Assembly: GCF_003345525.1 (NCBI RefSeq) | Contig: NZ_QQNH01000011.1 | Location: 1-64,000 of the forward strand | DNA length: 64,000 bases | Origin: Pelagibacterium lacus | Lineage (GTDB): Bacteria > Pseudomonadota > Alphaproteobacteria > Rhizobiales > Devosiaceae | Reading direction: 5' to 3' | Shown: positions 26,087 to 34,626 of the stretch, one piece after another | Position numbering within the stretch: position 1 is the stretch's first letter | How the letters are laid out: the number at the start of each line of letters is the position of its first letter | The notes under the pieces: generated by a model | Database searches by the model: none | Seen by the model: the letters and a program-made list of their open reading frames with translations, nothing else | Told to the model about the DNA's origin: nothing | Made by a program: the position numbers and the translations under genes

Positions 26087-28999
26087 CTATTTCCGGGCCT
26101 TGAGCGCGGCGAGCGCGGCAAAGGGGGAATCGGGGTCGATCGGCTTCTCGCGGCGTTCGGGCCGGGGCCGCTCAGGGGAGCGCTGTTCCTCGCGCTGGGG
26201 TTTGCCCTGCGGCTTGCCCTTGCCCTTGAACCGCTGCTGGCCTTCGGGGCGAGGAGGGCGATTAGTCTCGCGGCGCGGACCGCGATTGCGCTCCGGACGG
26301 CGGCCGGCGGGAAACCAGACCTCGTCATATTCGGGCTCTGCCGGCGCGACCTCCCCGGTGGGCGCCGCTTCCACCGCAGCCGCGCCGGACACGGCCTCAA
26401 CTGCCGGTTCCGGTGCAGATGCTGCTTGCGCCCCCTCGGGAGGCGTGACGGCCTCGGGTGCGGCCTGGACAATGGCGGTTTCTTCGTCGGCAGGGGCCGC
26501 GCCATCGGCCTCCTGGGCCTCCGCCGCGACTTCTGCGGGTGGCGCGATCTCGGCAGCCGGCTTGGGGGTGCGGCGCAGGCGATAGCCGAGGGACCGGAGC
26601 ACCGAGGCGAAGTCCTCGCCGGCGCAGCCCAGCAGCGAGGTCATTTCCACCGTTACCCGGAAGCCATTGGCTTCCGCCGCCCCGTCGGGCGGCGGGGTAT
26701 CGACCGGACGATTGGCGTCATAGGCGATCAGCGGGCGGATGATGTCGGCCAGCCGTTCGAGAATGTCGACGCGCACGATGCGCTCCCCGGCCACCTTGAA
26801 GCCGGCGACTTCATAGAGCCGCTTGTCGAAGCTGGTGTCGATGGGAAAGGAGGTGCGGCCTGAAAGGATGATCTGGGGCAGTTCGGCGATGCCCGGCTGG
26901 CGCACGCCGCCATGCTTGAGCCCCCACAGGATAAGGGCCAGTTCGCGCGGGGCGGGCTTGAGGGTCAGCGGCAGGTAGATGTGGTAGGCGCCGAACTTCA
27001 CGCCCAGCTTGCGCAGCTTGCCGCGGGTGTCCTGGTCGAGGCCCTTGACCTCCTCGGCGATCGCCGCGCGGGGCAGGATCCCGAGGTTTTCGGCGAGCTG
27101 GAAGGCGATGCCGCGCGCCGTGCCTTCGAGTTCGGCCGGCTCGAGCAGGGCTATGAGCTGTTCGAGCTGGGTGTTGATCGTATGGCGCAGCCACAGGGAC
27201 AGCCGGTCCTCGACCTTTTCGAGGTCGGGGCCGGTGAGGCTTTCATCGGCCAGGATGATGACGCGGGGCGCGTAGAGCGAGGCGCCCTCGGCCAGTTCGG
27301 CCACCACTTCGCCGCGCCAGCGGATGACCCCGTCCGAGGCGAGGACGAACTCCTCATTGGGAGCCCCCGCCAGCCGGTCGGCCCGCTTGACGATTTCCGG
27401 GGCAACCACGGAGGAGGCGACCGTGCGCAGGTTTTTCGAATCGGCTTCGCCGTCGACGCGTGAAAGCGTGAACCGGAATCCTTGGATCGTGCCGATCACA
27501 TGGCCTTCGATCGTGAGCTCGCCTTTTTCGGTGATTTGCGGTGATACCATCTGCTTGTCTCTAAGATGACGCATCAACACACTGGTCCGTCGATCCACAA
27601 AGCGGGCGATAAGCCGTTCATGCAATGCGTCGGAGAGGGCGTCCTCGATCGCTCGGGTCGTTTCCTGCCAGTGTGTGGGGTCTTCCAGCCAATTCCTGCG
27701 GTTAGAAATGAAAGTCCAGGTCCGAATCTGGCGGATTCGGTTGGACAGCGTGTCGATGTCGCCGGTGGTATTGTCGCAGAACCTGACCTGCTCGGCAATC
27801 CAGTCGGCATCGATCTTTCCCGATAAGACGAGGCCGGAAAACACCCGGGCCACGATTTCGCCGTGGGCGGCGGGCGAAATGTCGCGATAATCGGGAATCT
27901 GGCAGCAGGCCCAGGCCAGTTCCACCTGTTCGCGGGTGCGGGCGAGGTGGCCTTCCTCGCGGCGCATCAGCCATTCGAGGGCCCGCTGGTCGGTGGCCAC
28001 GGGCACCCGGGTCAGCTGCGGATGGTCGGGCAGGATCTCGAGGCTGGCATGCAGGGCGTCGAGGGAGGCGAAGTCGAGCTCGGCATTGCGCCACTGGAGT
28101 TGCTTGACCGGCTCGAAATCATGGGCTTCCAGCCGCTCGATCAGGTCGTCGTCGAAGGCTTCGGTGCCCCCGGTCACCCCGAAGGTGCCGTCGCGCATAT
28201 GCCGTCCGGCCCGGCCGGCGATCTGGCCGATTTCGGCTGGGGTCAGGGGGCGGAACTGGTGGCCGTCATATTTGCTGTCGGACGCGAAGGCCACATGGGT
28301 GACGTCGAGATTGAGCCCCATGCCGATGGCGTCGGTGGCAACGAGGAAATCGACATCGCCGTTTTGGAACAGTTCGACCTGGGCATTGCGGGTGCGCGGG
28401 GAGAGCCCGCCCATCACCACGGCGGCGCCGCCCCGCTCGCGGCGCAGCAATTCGGCGATGGCATAGACCTCGGAGGCCGAGAACGCCACGATGGCCGAAC
28501 GGCGCGGCAGGCGGGAGATTTTCTTCGAGCCGGCCCAGGTGAGTTTTGAAAAGCGCGGTCGGAACTGGATGTCCGCATGGGGCAGCAGCCTGCGGATCAC
28601 CGGCTCCATGGTCTGGGCGCCCAGCAGCAGGGTTTCCGAGCGGCCGCGGGCGTGGAGGATGCGGTGGGTGAAGACATGCCCGCGGTCGAAATCGGTGGCG
28701 GTCTGGACCTCGTCGACGGCGACGAAGTCGGGGGCGAGGTCCATGGGCATGGCCTCGACCGTGGCGACCCAGTAGCGCGCGGATTTGGGGACGATCCGCT
28801 CCTCTCCCGTCACCAGCGCTACCGCCGATTCCCCGGCGCGCTCGACGACGCGGGTGTAGACCTCGCGGGCGAGAAGGCGCAAGGGCAGCCCGATCACCCC
28901 GGAGCGATAGGCGAGCATACGCTCGATGGCGTAATGGGTCTTGCCTGTATTGGTCGGCCCAAGCACCGCTTTGACGGCCTGGGAGGGAATGAAGGTCAT
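26087..28999 (-). CDS. Suv3-like superfamily 2 helicase with basic tail
   Basis: Helicase of 970 residues related to mitochondrial Suv3. Walker A GPTNTGKT is at 14-21 and the motif II box is DEVQ at 96-99; the C-terminal RecA lobe shows FSASEVYAI, MGGLSPRTR, ATDAIGMGLNL and QIAGRAGRH. A middle region matches the Suv3-specific domain. From about residue 800 the chain is Ala/Pro/Glu-rich and then Arg/Lys/Pro-rich, likely disordered and RNA-binding. ATG 28999 is chosen; a TTG seven codons upstream is possible and neither has a clear ribosome site. The promoter carries a LexA-type box. Confidence 0.9.
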   Translation of the reverse strand: MTFIPSQAVKAVLGPTNTGKTHYAIERMLAYRSGVIGLPLRLLAREVYTRVVERAGESAVALVTGEERIVPKSARYWVATVEAMPMDLAPDFVAVDEVQTATDFDRGHVFTHRILHARGRSETLLLGAQTMEPVIRRLLPHADIQFRPRFSKLTWAGSKKISRLPRRSAIVAFSASEVYAIAELLRRERGGAAVVMGGLSPRTRNAQVELFQNGDVDFLVATDAIGMGLNLDVTHVAFASDSKYDGHQFRPLTPAEIGQIAGRAGRHMRDGTFGVTGGTEAFDDDLIERLEAHDFEPVKQLQWRNAELDFASLDALHASLEILPDHPQLTRVPVATDQRALEWLMRREEGHLARTREQVELAWACCQIPDYRDISPAAHGEIVARVFSGLVLSGKIDADWIAEQVRFCDNTTGDIDTLSNRIRQIRTWTFISNRRNWLEDPTHWQETTRAIEDALSDALHERLIARFVDRRTSVLMRHLRDKQMVSPQITEKGELTIEGHVIGTIQGFRFTLSRVDGEADSKNLRTVASSVVAPEIVKRADRLAGAPNEEFVLASDGVIRWRGEVVAELAEGASLYAPRVIILADESLTGPDLEKVEDRLSLWLRHTINTQLEQLIALLEPAELEGTARGIAFQLAENLGILPRAAIAEEVKGLDQDTRGKLRKLGVKFGAYHIYLPLTLKPAPRELALILWGLKHGGVRQPGIAELPQIILSGRTSFPIDTSFDKRLYEVAGFKVAGERIVRVDILERLADIIRPLIAYDANRPVDTPPPDGAAEANGFRVTVEMTSLLGCAGEDFASVLRSLGYRLRRTPKPAAEIAPPAEVAAEAQEADGAAPADEETAIVQAAPEAVTPPEGAQAASAPEPAVEAVSGAAAVEAAPTGEVAPAEPEYDEVWFPAGRRPERNRGPRRETNRPPRPEGQQRFKGKGKPQGKPQREEQRSPERPRPERREKPIDPDSPFAALAALKARK

Positions 29000-29084
29000 C
29001 GGTGGTGGAAGATTCGGCAAAGGGACGGGGTGACGCCAAGGTGGTGTATCAATCCGGGATTGGCAATGGCCTGGCCCGCCGGGA

Positions 29085-29113
29085 ATTTAACACATCGAAC
29101 GAAAAAAGAACAA
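29085..29113 (-). promoter_or_regulatory. Helicase promoter overlapped by a LexA-type box
   Basis: Minus-strand -35 TTGTTC (29113-29108) and -10 TTAAAT (29090-29085) are 17 bases apart. GTTC-TTTTTTC-GTTC (29111-29097) overlaps the -35 and spacer. The leader to ATG 28999 is about 80 bases. In the rest of the 29000-29501 gap I see only an inverted pair GAACAAA/TTTGTTC (29108-29114 and 29150-29156) and the ArsR operator. Confidence 0.55.
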
Positions 29114-29431
29114 ATGCAAACCGAATCGCGGATCGAATCACGATCGCGCTTTGTTCCCTACAGCATGTGGGGGTATCGGTGTTCTCCAGCCACAAGTGGG
29201 GGCGGGTAGCCGGCGCGGTTGCCGCAATTGGGCCGAAAAGCGTTCACACTGGTTTCCGGCTGGTTAACGGGGACCGTTTCGGGCCATTTCCTAACCGCAC
29301 GTAAACGCCTGCGGCGCCGAATTTTTTGTCGTGCAAAGGCTTGAGGTGCCGGCGCGCCGGGGCTGCCGGACAACATTTTTACGAAAAACTTCTCGACTGG
29401 ATCAAAACGGGACAGGGGCGCCTGCCTGCTA

Positions 29432-29476
29432 AATTACAAAGAAAGATTTGCAAAATATTCTTTGTGATTGTAAAAG
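29432..29476 (+). promoter_or_regulatory. Promoter with 38-bp dyad operator for the ArsR-type regulator
   Basis: A dyad centred at 29450.5 has arms AATTACAAAGAA (29432-29443) and TTCTTTGTGATT (29458-29469), one mismatch in twelve, around a perfect inner palindrome TTTGCAAA (29447-29454). It overlaps a -35 TTGCAA (29448-29453) and the 17-base spacer to a -10 TAAAAG (29471-29476). This is the layout of an autoregulated repressor. Confidence 0.6.
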
Positions 29477-29501
29477 TACTCCCTTGTTGCGAGGTCTCCC
29501 C

Positions 29502-30092
29502 ATGCGTGAAATTTCCAAGATCGTTCCCGGGCCGCAGGCGCTGAAGGCGCTGACCCATCCGGATCGGCTGAAAATGCTGGGCATCCTGCGGCTCGAGGGG
29601 CCGCAGACGGCGACCGGGCTCGCCGCCCGGCTGGGGCTCAATTCAGGGGCTACGAGCTATCATCTGCGCCAGCTTGCCCATCATGGCTTTATCGAGACCG
29701 ATGCCGAACGCGGCAATCGGCGGGAGCGCTGGTGGAAGGCCCGGCACGAATCGACCCTCATCGAGCCGGCGGAAGCCGAGGGGGAGGCGTACGACGCCTC
29801 CATGGCCATGATGCAGGCGGTGATCAGCCATCACGCGGCGGCCATGCAGCGGGCGCACGAGCATTTTTCCGCCCTGCCGCTCGATTGGCGCAAGGCACAG
29901 ACCTTTTCCGATTTCACCATTCCCCTTTCGCCGCAGGCGGCAAAGGAGCTGATGGATCGCCTGCACGCCATCCTCTGGGCCGCCAAGGAGGAGGCGCCGG
30001 AGCCCGGCGCGCCGCTGCCCGAGGGCTGGCGGCCGTTCACCGTGCATCTGCATGGGTTCCCCCATGTCCCGCCGGGCAAGGGAGAGGCGTGA
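29502..30092 (+). CDS. ArsR-type winged-helix transcriptional regulator
   Basis: A 196-residue regulator. The winged helix-turn-helix spans about 12-85 (ALKALTHPDRLKMLGIL, SGATSYHLRQLAHHGFI, GNRRERWWKA wing). No metal-binding cysteine pair of the classic ArsR type is present, so the effector is more likely organic. The C-terminal domain is helical with a His/Met-rich segment. It overlaps the MFS gene by one base, so it probably controls that exporter and itself through the dyad upstream. Confidence 0.87.
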   Translation: MREISKIVPGPQALKALTHPDRLKMLGILRLEGPQTATGLAARLGLNSGATSYHLRQLAHHGFIETDAERGNRRERWWKARHESTLIEPAEAEGEAYDASMAMMQAVISHHAAAMQRAHEHFSALPLDWRKAQTFSDFTIPLSPQAAKELMDRLHAILWAAKEEAPEPGAPLPEGWRPFTVHLHGFPHVPPGKGEA

Positions 30093-31324
30093 TGGGCGGC
30101 CGATACGCGTTTCTGGCCCTGGCCACGGCGCAGACCTTTTCGCTGTCCGGCACGCGGCTGTCGATGATCGCCATTCCCTGGCTGGTGCTGACGCTGACCG
30201 GGGACCCGGTGCTGACCGGCGCGGTCGCCTTCGCCGAGATGGCGCCCTATGTGCTGGCCAAGGCGCTGGGCGGGCCGCTGATCGACAGGATCGGCCCGAG
30301 GCGCATTTCGCTGCTGGGCGATCTGGGGTCGCTGGCCGCCATAGCCATGGTGCCGCTGCTGCACGCGTCCGGGGTCTTGAGCATGCCGGCGCTGATCGCG
30401 CTCGTCGTGGTGCTGGGAACGCTGCGTGGGCCGGCCGATGCGGCCAAGCAGGCGATGATTCCCGCGGTGGCGCGGGCCGGTGGCCTGTCGCTTGAGCGGA
30501 CCACCGGAGTGATGGGGACCATCGACCGGCTCGCCGGCATGATGGGCGCGGCGCTGGCCGGGGCGCTGGTCGCGGCCCTTGGCGCCGCTCCGGCCCTGGT
30601 CTTTACCGCCATCACCTTCGGATTGTCGGCGCTCACCATCGCCCTTGGGCTTTCGGGCCTGTCCCGGAACCGGCGAGAGGCCCGGGAGCCCGCCGCGGGC
30701 TATGGCCGCCAGTTGCGCGAGGGGTTCGACTTTTTGCGCGGCGACGCCCTGCTGGTTTCCATCGCCGCGATGATCGCTATGACCAACCTCTTGGATCAGG
30801 CCTATGGAGCCGTGCTCGTGCCGGTCTGGGCCGCCAGCAGCGGGCAGGGCGTGGCCGTATTGGGACTGGTGTTCGCGGTCTTTTCCGGCTTTTCCGTGCT
30901 CGGCTCGATCCTCGCCGCCGCCTTTGGCGAAAGACTGCCCCGGCTGCCGGTCTATGTCGGCGCCTTCCTCATGATCGGCCTGCCGCGCTACGCGGTGTTC
31001 GCCTTCGACGTGCCGCTGGAGGCGGTGCTGGCTGTCCTGGCGGTGGGCGGATTTTCATCCGGGTTCATCAACCCGATCGTTTCGGCGGTGATTCTGGAGC
31101 GCATCCCCGAACATCTGATCGGGCGGGTGTCGTCGCTGGTCACTGCCTCGGCCTGGGCGCTGATGCCATTCGGCGGCCTTCTGGGCGGCGCGTTGATCGC
31201 CGGCGTCGGGCTGGACGCGACCCTGCTCGGCTTCGGCCTGGTCTATCTCGCCATCACGCTGGCGCCGTTGACGCTCAAGAGCTTTCGGGGATTTTCGCGG
31301 CGGCCGGGCGTGGTGGACGGCTGA
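30092..31324 (+). CDS. MFS transporter (MFS_3-type efflux)
   Basis: A 410-residue major facilitator protein with about twelve hydrophobic segments. The loop between helices 2 and 3 has GGPLIDRIGPRR, and the sequence layout resembles macrolide/enterobactin exporters. ATG 30092 overlaps the regulator stop (TGATG) behind GGAGAGG. Regulator plus exporter suggests drug or metabolite efflux; the substrate cannot be told. Confidence 0.88.
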   Translation: MGGRYAFLALATAQTFSLSGTRLSMIAIPWLVLTLTGDPVLTGAVAFAEMAPYVLAKALGGPLIDRIGPRRISLLGDLGSLAAIAMVPLLHASGVLSMPALIALVVVLGTLRGPADAAKQAMIPAVARAGGLSLERTTGVMGTIDRLAGMMGAALAGALVAALGAAPALVFTAITFGLSALTIALGLSGLSRNRREAREPAAGYGRQLREGFDFLRGDALLVSIAAMIAMTNLLDQAYGAVLVPVWAASSGQGVAVLGLVFAVFSGFSVLGSILAAAFGERLPRLPVYVGAFLMIGLPRYAVFAFDVPLEAVLAVLAVGGFSSGFINPIVSAVILERIPEHLIGRVSSLVTASAWALMPFGGLLGGALIAGVGLDATLLGFGLVYLAITLAPLTLKSFRGFSRRPGVVDG

Positions 31325-31333
31325 GGCCGCAGC

Positions 31334-32122
31334 CTATTCCAACCCGACCAGCACCATGGAGATATCGCCAAAGCTCGATCCCATCAGCACGCGATAGGGG
31401 ATGAAGAAGCCCGACTGGCCCAGCGGCATGTACCAGGCCAGCATGCGGTTGGAATTGGCCAGATAGTTGGTGATGTCCGAGGAGGTGAAATGGCCCGAGA
31501 TCGGGCGGTAGCGCATGGCGCACAGGACCACCGGGCCCTGATAGGCGGTGCGGCTCGAGGTCGCTTCCTGCATCTCGACATAGGAGAGCGCCATGTCGAA
31601 GCGCTCGATGCCGGTGAAGATGTTGAGGGTGCGGTTGCACAGCGAGCCGTCAAGCGAGGACCCACGGAAGATGAAGGCGGCAAGAGGGTCGTTCACCCCG
31701 GAGCGATGCCCCGCCGTCACCGGTACGCGGTCGGGATTGTCTTCGAGCGGCGGGGTCACGTCCCAGCCGGTGGCATTGCCGCCCGCATAGGCGGTGGATA
31801 GCGCGAAGCGCTCCGCCTGGGCGCGGGTTTCGAGATAGAAGCGGTTCGAGCGCAGGCCGCTATTGGTGATCGCCCCGCCGGAATTGACCGCGCCCGAGCC
31901 CTGTGCGAGCACTTGGGCCAGCCCGGCCACATCGGCGGCGAGGTCGAGCTGATAGGACGCACCTTCCGTCGCCAGGCGGATCGAGACATTGGCCACATTG
32001 ATGCCGCCGACCGAGACCACATAGGTGGCGATCGAACCATCCTGTTGCGCCGTGGCCGGCCCGGCAAGGCCCAGGACGAGGGAAAGCGAAAGGGCGAGGC
32101 GGAAGGGGGAAAAGCGTTTCAC
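31334..32122 (-). CDS. DUF3108 domain-containing exported protein
   Basis: A 262-residue secreted protein: N-terminal VKRFSPFRLALSLSLVLG then cleavage probably after ATA, followed by a beta-rich domain (ATYVVSVGGINVANVSI, later LCNRTLNIFTGIERFDM). Beta-strand DUF3108 proteins sit beside rpmB in many Hyphomicrobiales; function unknown. The start is uncertain: GTG 32122 gives a tidy signal peptide, while ATG 32185 adds 21 residues. Confidence 0.82.
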   Translation of the reverse strand: MKRFSPFRLALSLSLVLGLAGPATAQQDGSIATYVVSVGGINVANVSIRLATEGASYQLDLAADVAGLAQVLAQGSGAVNSGGAITNSGLRSNRFYLETRAQAERFALSTAYAGGNATGWDVTPPLEDNPDRVPVTAGHRSGVNDPLAAFIFRGSSLDGSLCNRTLNIFTGIERFDMALSYVEMQEATSSRTAYQGPVVLCAMRYRPISGHFTSSDITNYLANSNRMLAWYMPLGQSGFFIPYRVLMGSSFGDISMVLVGLE

Positions 32123-32432
32123 GCGTGAAGAACTCGATTGCTGGGGTTGCCGCACTGCCGATCCGCCGAGCACCGAATCAGACATTCGGACAGGTTGCCT
32201 GCTGGGAGTCCCGCTGTCCAGCGCTTCACCGGTCAAAATGGCTGCGGGCGCTTGACGGACAGGGCTGGTTTCTCTATATCCCCGGCCAAACTTTCTTCCA
32301 GCGGCGCGGTGCTGCGGAAAGGTGGGTTCCGCTTTTCCGGCTCGGCAACGCGACCCGATGATAACGAAAACCCAGACCGGACCAAGGGAACATGCCCTGG
32401 TGTCCGGCATTGCGATTGACAGGATTAGACAA
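32123..32432. other. Divergent intergenic region, DUF3108 / rpmB
   Basis: Holds the rpmB promoter and a roughly 150-base rpmB leader. Part of it (to 32185) would be coding if the DUF3108 gene uses its upstream ATG. No RNA motif was recognised in the leader. Confidence 0.5.
32252..32280 (+). promoter_or_regulatory. Sigma70-type promoter of rpmB
   Basis: TTGACG (32252-32257) and TATATC (32275-32280) with a 17-base spacer, the strongest match seen in this region and correctly oriented toward rpmB. Confidence 0.6.
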
Positions 32433-32717
32433 ATGGCACGGCGTTGTGAACTCACCGGCAAGGGCGTGATGACCGGCAACAATGTGAGCCACGCGCTCAA
32501 CCGGACCCGCCGCCGCTTTCTGCCCAACCTCTGCGACGTGACGCTGCTTTCCGAAGCGCTCGATCGCCCGGTCAAGCTGCGTGTTTCCGCCGCTGCCCTG
32601 CGCACGGTCGAGCACCGCGGTGGCCTCGATGCTTTCCTCATGAAGGCCAAGGACGTGGAACTTTCCGATCGCGCCCTCGGCATCAAGAAGGAAATCCGCG
32701 CCGCCCTCGCCAGCTAA
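32433..32717 (+). CDS. rpmB: 50S ribosomal protein L28
   Basis: A 94-residue alphaproteobacterial-type L28, starting [21 protein letters not shown] and containing [14 protein letters not shown] 32433 follows AGGA. Only the single N-terminal cysteine C5 is present, so it is a zinc-free form. Followed by an intrinsic terminator. Confidence 0.97.
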   Translation: MARRCELTGKGVMTGNNVSHALNRTRRRFLPNLCDVTLLSEALDRPVKLRVSAAALRTVEHRGGLDAFLMKAKDVELSDRALGIKKEIRAALAS

Positions 32718-32771
32718 ACCGCTCGCGCGATCAGCAGAGGTTCCGGCCGAAAACAGGCCGGAGAGATTTCG

Positions 32772-32804
32772 CGCCGCGTCGGGCGAGGCTCGACGCGGCG
32801 TTTT
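32772..32804 (+). terminator. Intrinsic terminator after rpmB
   Basis: Ten-base-pair stem CGCCGCGTCG / CGACGCGGCG with a nine-base loop, followed by TTTT. Confidence 0.85.
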
Positions 32805-32913
32805 CATGGAATGCACCGGCCACCTGCCGGAAACGCAGCCATACCAGCCGGGGCCTAGGGCCCCCGATCAGCAGTCCGGCGGTCATTTGCCGCTTGGGGA
32901 AAGGAGAACGCAG

Positions 32914-33555
32914 ATGAGCGTTCGCTTCTTGTGGGCCGTCCTGGCCATGGCGGTGGTGGTTACCGCCTCGAACTATCTGGTTCAATTTCCCGTGGAGGGG
33001 CAGGTCGGCGCGCTCGATCTGGCCGAGATCCTCACCTGGGGCGCCTTCACCTATCCGGTGGCTTTCCTCGTCAACGACCTCACCAATCGCCGTTTCGGGC
33101 CCATGGCGGCGCGCAAGGTCGTGCTGGTGGGCTTCGCCATCGCGGTGGGGATGAGCGTCATTCTCGCCACCCCGCGCATCGCCATGGCTTCGGGCGCCGC
33201 GTTTCTCTTTGCCCAATTGCTCGATACGGCGATCTTCAGCCGGTTGCGGGCGCAGCGCTGGTGGAAGGCCCCGCTCTTCGCTTCGATGGCCGGGTCGGTG
33301 ATCGATACGCTTTTGTTCTTCGGCATCGCTTTTTCGGCGCGCTTTGCCTTCATCGACGCCGCGCTGGGCCTGCCCGATTCCTCGCTGGCCTTTCCGGTGC
33401 CGCTGTTGTCGCTCTTCCCGCTCGAGGTGCCGCTCTGGGTCTCGCTGGCCCTGGGGGACTTCACCGTCAAGTTGCTGATGGCCTTCGTGCTGCTGGCACC
33501 CTACCGCGCCCTGCTCAACCGCATCCCCGACCGCTTCGCCGGGGCTACGGCCTGA
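32914..33555 (+). CDS. yhhQ: Queuosine precursor transporter, YhhQ/VUT family
   Basis: A 213-residue membrane protein with about six helices. Diagnostic segments are the FPVEGQ.GALDLAEILTWGAFTYPV region with the conserved DL..RRFG (VNDLTNRRFG) and GSVIDTLLFFGIAF. Family members import queuine precursors such as preQ0/preQ1. ATG 33914-type upstream options are absent; ATG 32914 follows AAGGAGAACG, an excellent site. GluQ at 4.9 kb modifies queuosine-containing tRNA-Asp, so both serve Q-tRNA. Confidence 0.9.
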   Translation: MSVRFLWAVLAMAVVVTASNYLVQFPVEGQVGALDLAEILTWGAFTYPVAFLVNDLTNRRFGPMAARKVVLVGFAIAVGMSVILATPRIAMASGAAFLFAQLLDTAIFSRLRAQRWWKAPLFASMAGSVIDTLLFFGIAFSARFAFIDAALGLPDSSLAFPVPLLSLFPLEVPLWVSLALGDFTVKLLMAFVLLAPYRALLNRIPDRFAGATA

Positions 33556-33560
33556 ACGGG

Positions 33561-33583
33561 AAAGGGCGCCTCGGCGCCCTTTT
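33561..33583. terminator. Bidirectional terminator, yhhQ / M42 peptidase
   Basis: Stem AAAGGGCGC / GCGCCCTTT with a four-base loop, T-rich on either strand, between convergent genes; it touches the stop of the M42 gene. Confidence 0.8.
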
Positions 33584-34626
33584 CATTTGTCCTTGAGATA
33601 GGCGACGAGGAGGTCGCGCGCCGCCAGAAGGTCGGTCTTGTCGATCATCTCGGCCACCGTATGGATATAGCGGGTGCCGACCGCGATGCCGATGGCCCGG
33701 GCGCCGGCGGCAGCCTGCTGGGCGGCCGAGCTGTCCGAGCCGCCGGCCGTGAGGATGGTGCGCTGGAAAGGGATCTTCTCCCTCACGGCCACGGCCTCGA
33801 ACTCATCGACCAGATCGAGATCGGCGATGAACGAGCTGTCCTTGATGTGCAGGCCCACGCCCTTTCCGAGCATGGTCACCGTCTCGTTCTCGGGCACGCC
33901 CGGGGTGTCGCAGGCAAGGGTGGTGTCCACGCCGATGCCGATATCGGGCCGCACCGCAAAGGACGCTGCCTTGGCGCCGCGGCATCCCACTTCCTCCTGG
34001 GTGGTGAAGGCGACATGGATTTCGCAGGCGTGGTCGACGCCGCTCCGCTCGAGAGCCCGGATCGTCTCGATCCCCAGCCAGCACGCCATGCGGTTGTCCA
34101 GCGCCTTGGAGACGATGCGGTCGCCCATTTCCACCAGCGGCTCGTCCATGACGATGAAATCGCCCACATGCACCTTGGAGCGCGTTTCGGCTCCCAGCCC
34201 GATATCGACGAAGAATTCCTTGACCGGCGGCACCTTCTTGCGGTCCTCGGGCGAGGAAATGTGCAAGGGGCGGCCGCCGGCATTCATCACGCCGGGATAG
34301 TCGCCGTCGCGGGTGCAGACCTTGACGCGCCGGGCGAACAGGGTGCGCGGGTCGAAGCCGCCCACATTGTCGATATGGATCCAGCCCTTCTCGCTCACAT
34401 GGGTGACGAGGAAACCGATCTCGTCCATATGGCACAGCAGCATGACCTTGAGGGGCTTGTCCGCCTGGGTGCGCGAGCGGCGCACGCAGAGCAGCGAGCC
34501 CATGGAATCGGTGGTCACCTCATCGAACAGCCCGGCGATCTCGGTTTCGATCAGTTTGCGCACCCGGTGCTCGCGGCCCGGCACGCCGGGGGTTTCGCAC
34601 AACTGGCGGAGCAGTTCGATATTCAT
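33583..34626 (-). CDS. M42 family metallopeptidase (FrvX/glutamyl aminopeptidase type)
   Basis: Cytosolic dinuclear aminopeptidase, 347 residues. Metal ligands can be assigned as H66 and D68 (CHMDEIGF), D177 (ALDNRM), E212 with general base E211 (TQEEVG), D234 (GVDTTLACD) and H322 (YIHTVAEM). The set is complete. ATG 34626 overlaps the stop of the preceding phytase-like gene (ATGA), coupling it to the cobST run although no cobalamin role is known. Confidence 0.92.
   Translation of the reverse strand: MNIELLRQLCETPGVPGREHRVRKLIETEIAGLFDEVTTDSMGSLLCVRRSRTQADKPLKVMLLCHMDEIGFLVTHVSEKGWIHIDNVGGFDPRTLFARRVKVCTRDGDYPGVMNAGGRPLHISSPEDRKKVPPVKEFFVDIGLGAETRSKVHVGDFIVMDEPLVEMGDRIVSKALDNRMACWLGIETIRALERSGVDHACEIHVAFTTQEEVGCRGAKAASFAVRPDIGIGVDTTLACDTPGVPENETVTMLGKGVGLHIKDSSFIADLDLVDEFEAVAVREKIPFQRTILTAGGSDSSAAQQAAAGARAIGIAVGTRYIHTVAEMIDKTDLLAARDLLVAYLKDK

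Noticed and set aside
32718-32913. preQ1 riboswitch before yhhQ (an AGAGGTTC stretch near 32738)
   Set aside because: The partner CCTCT and the A-rich tail of the class I aptamer are missing; the only clear structure is the rpmB terminator.
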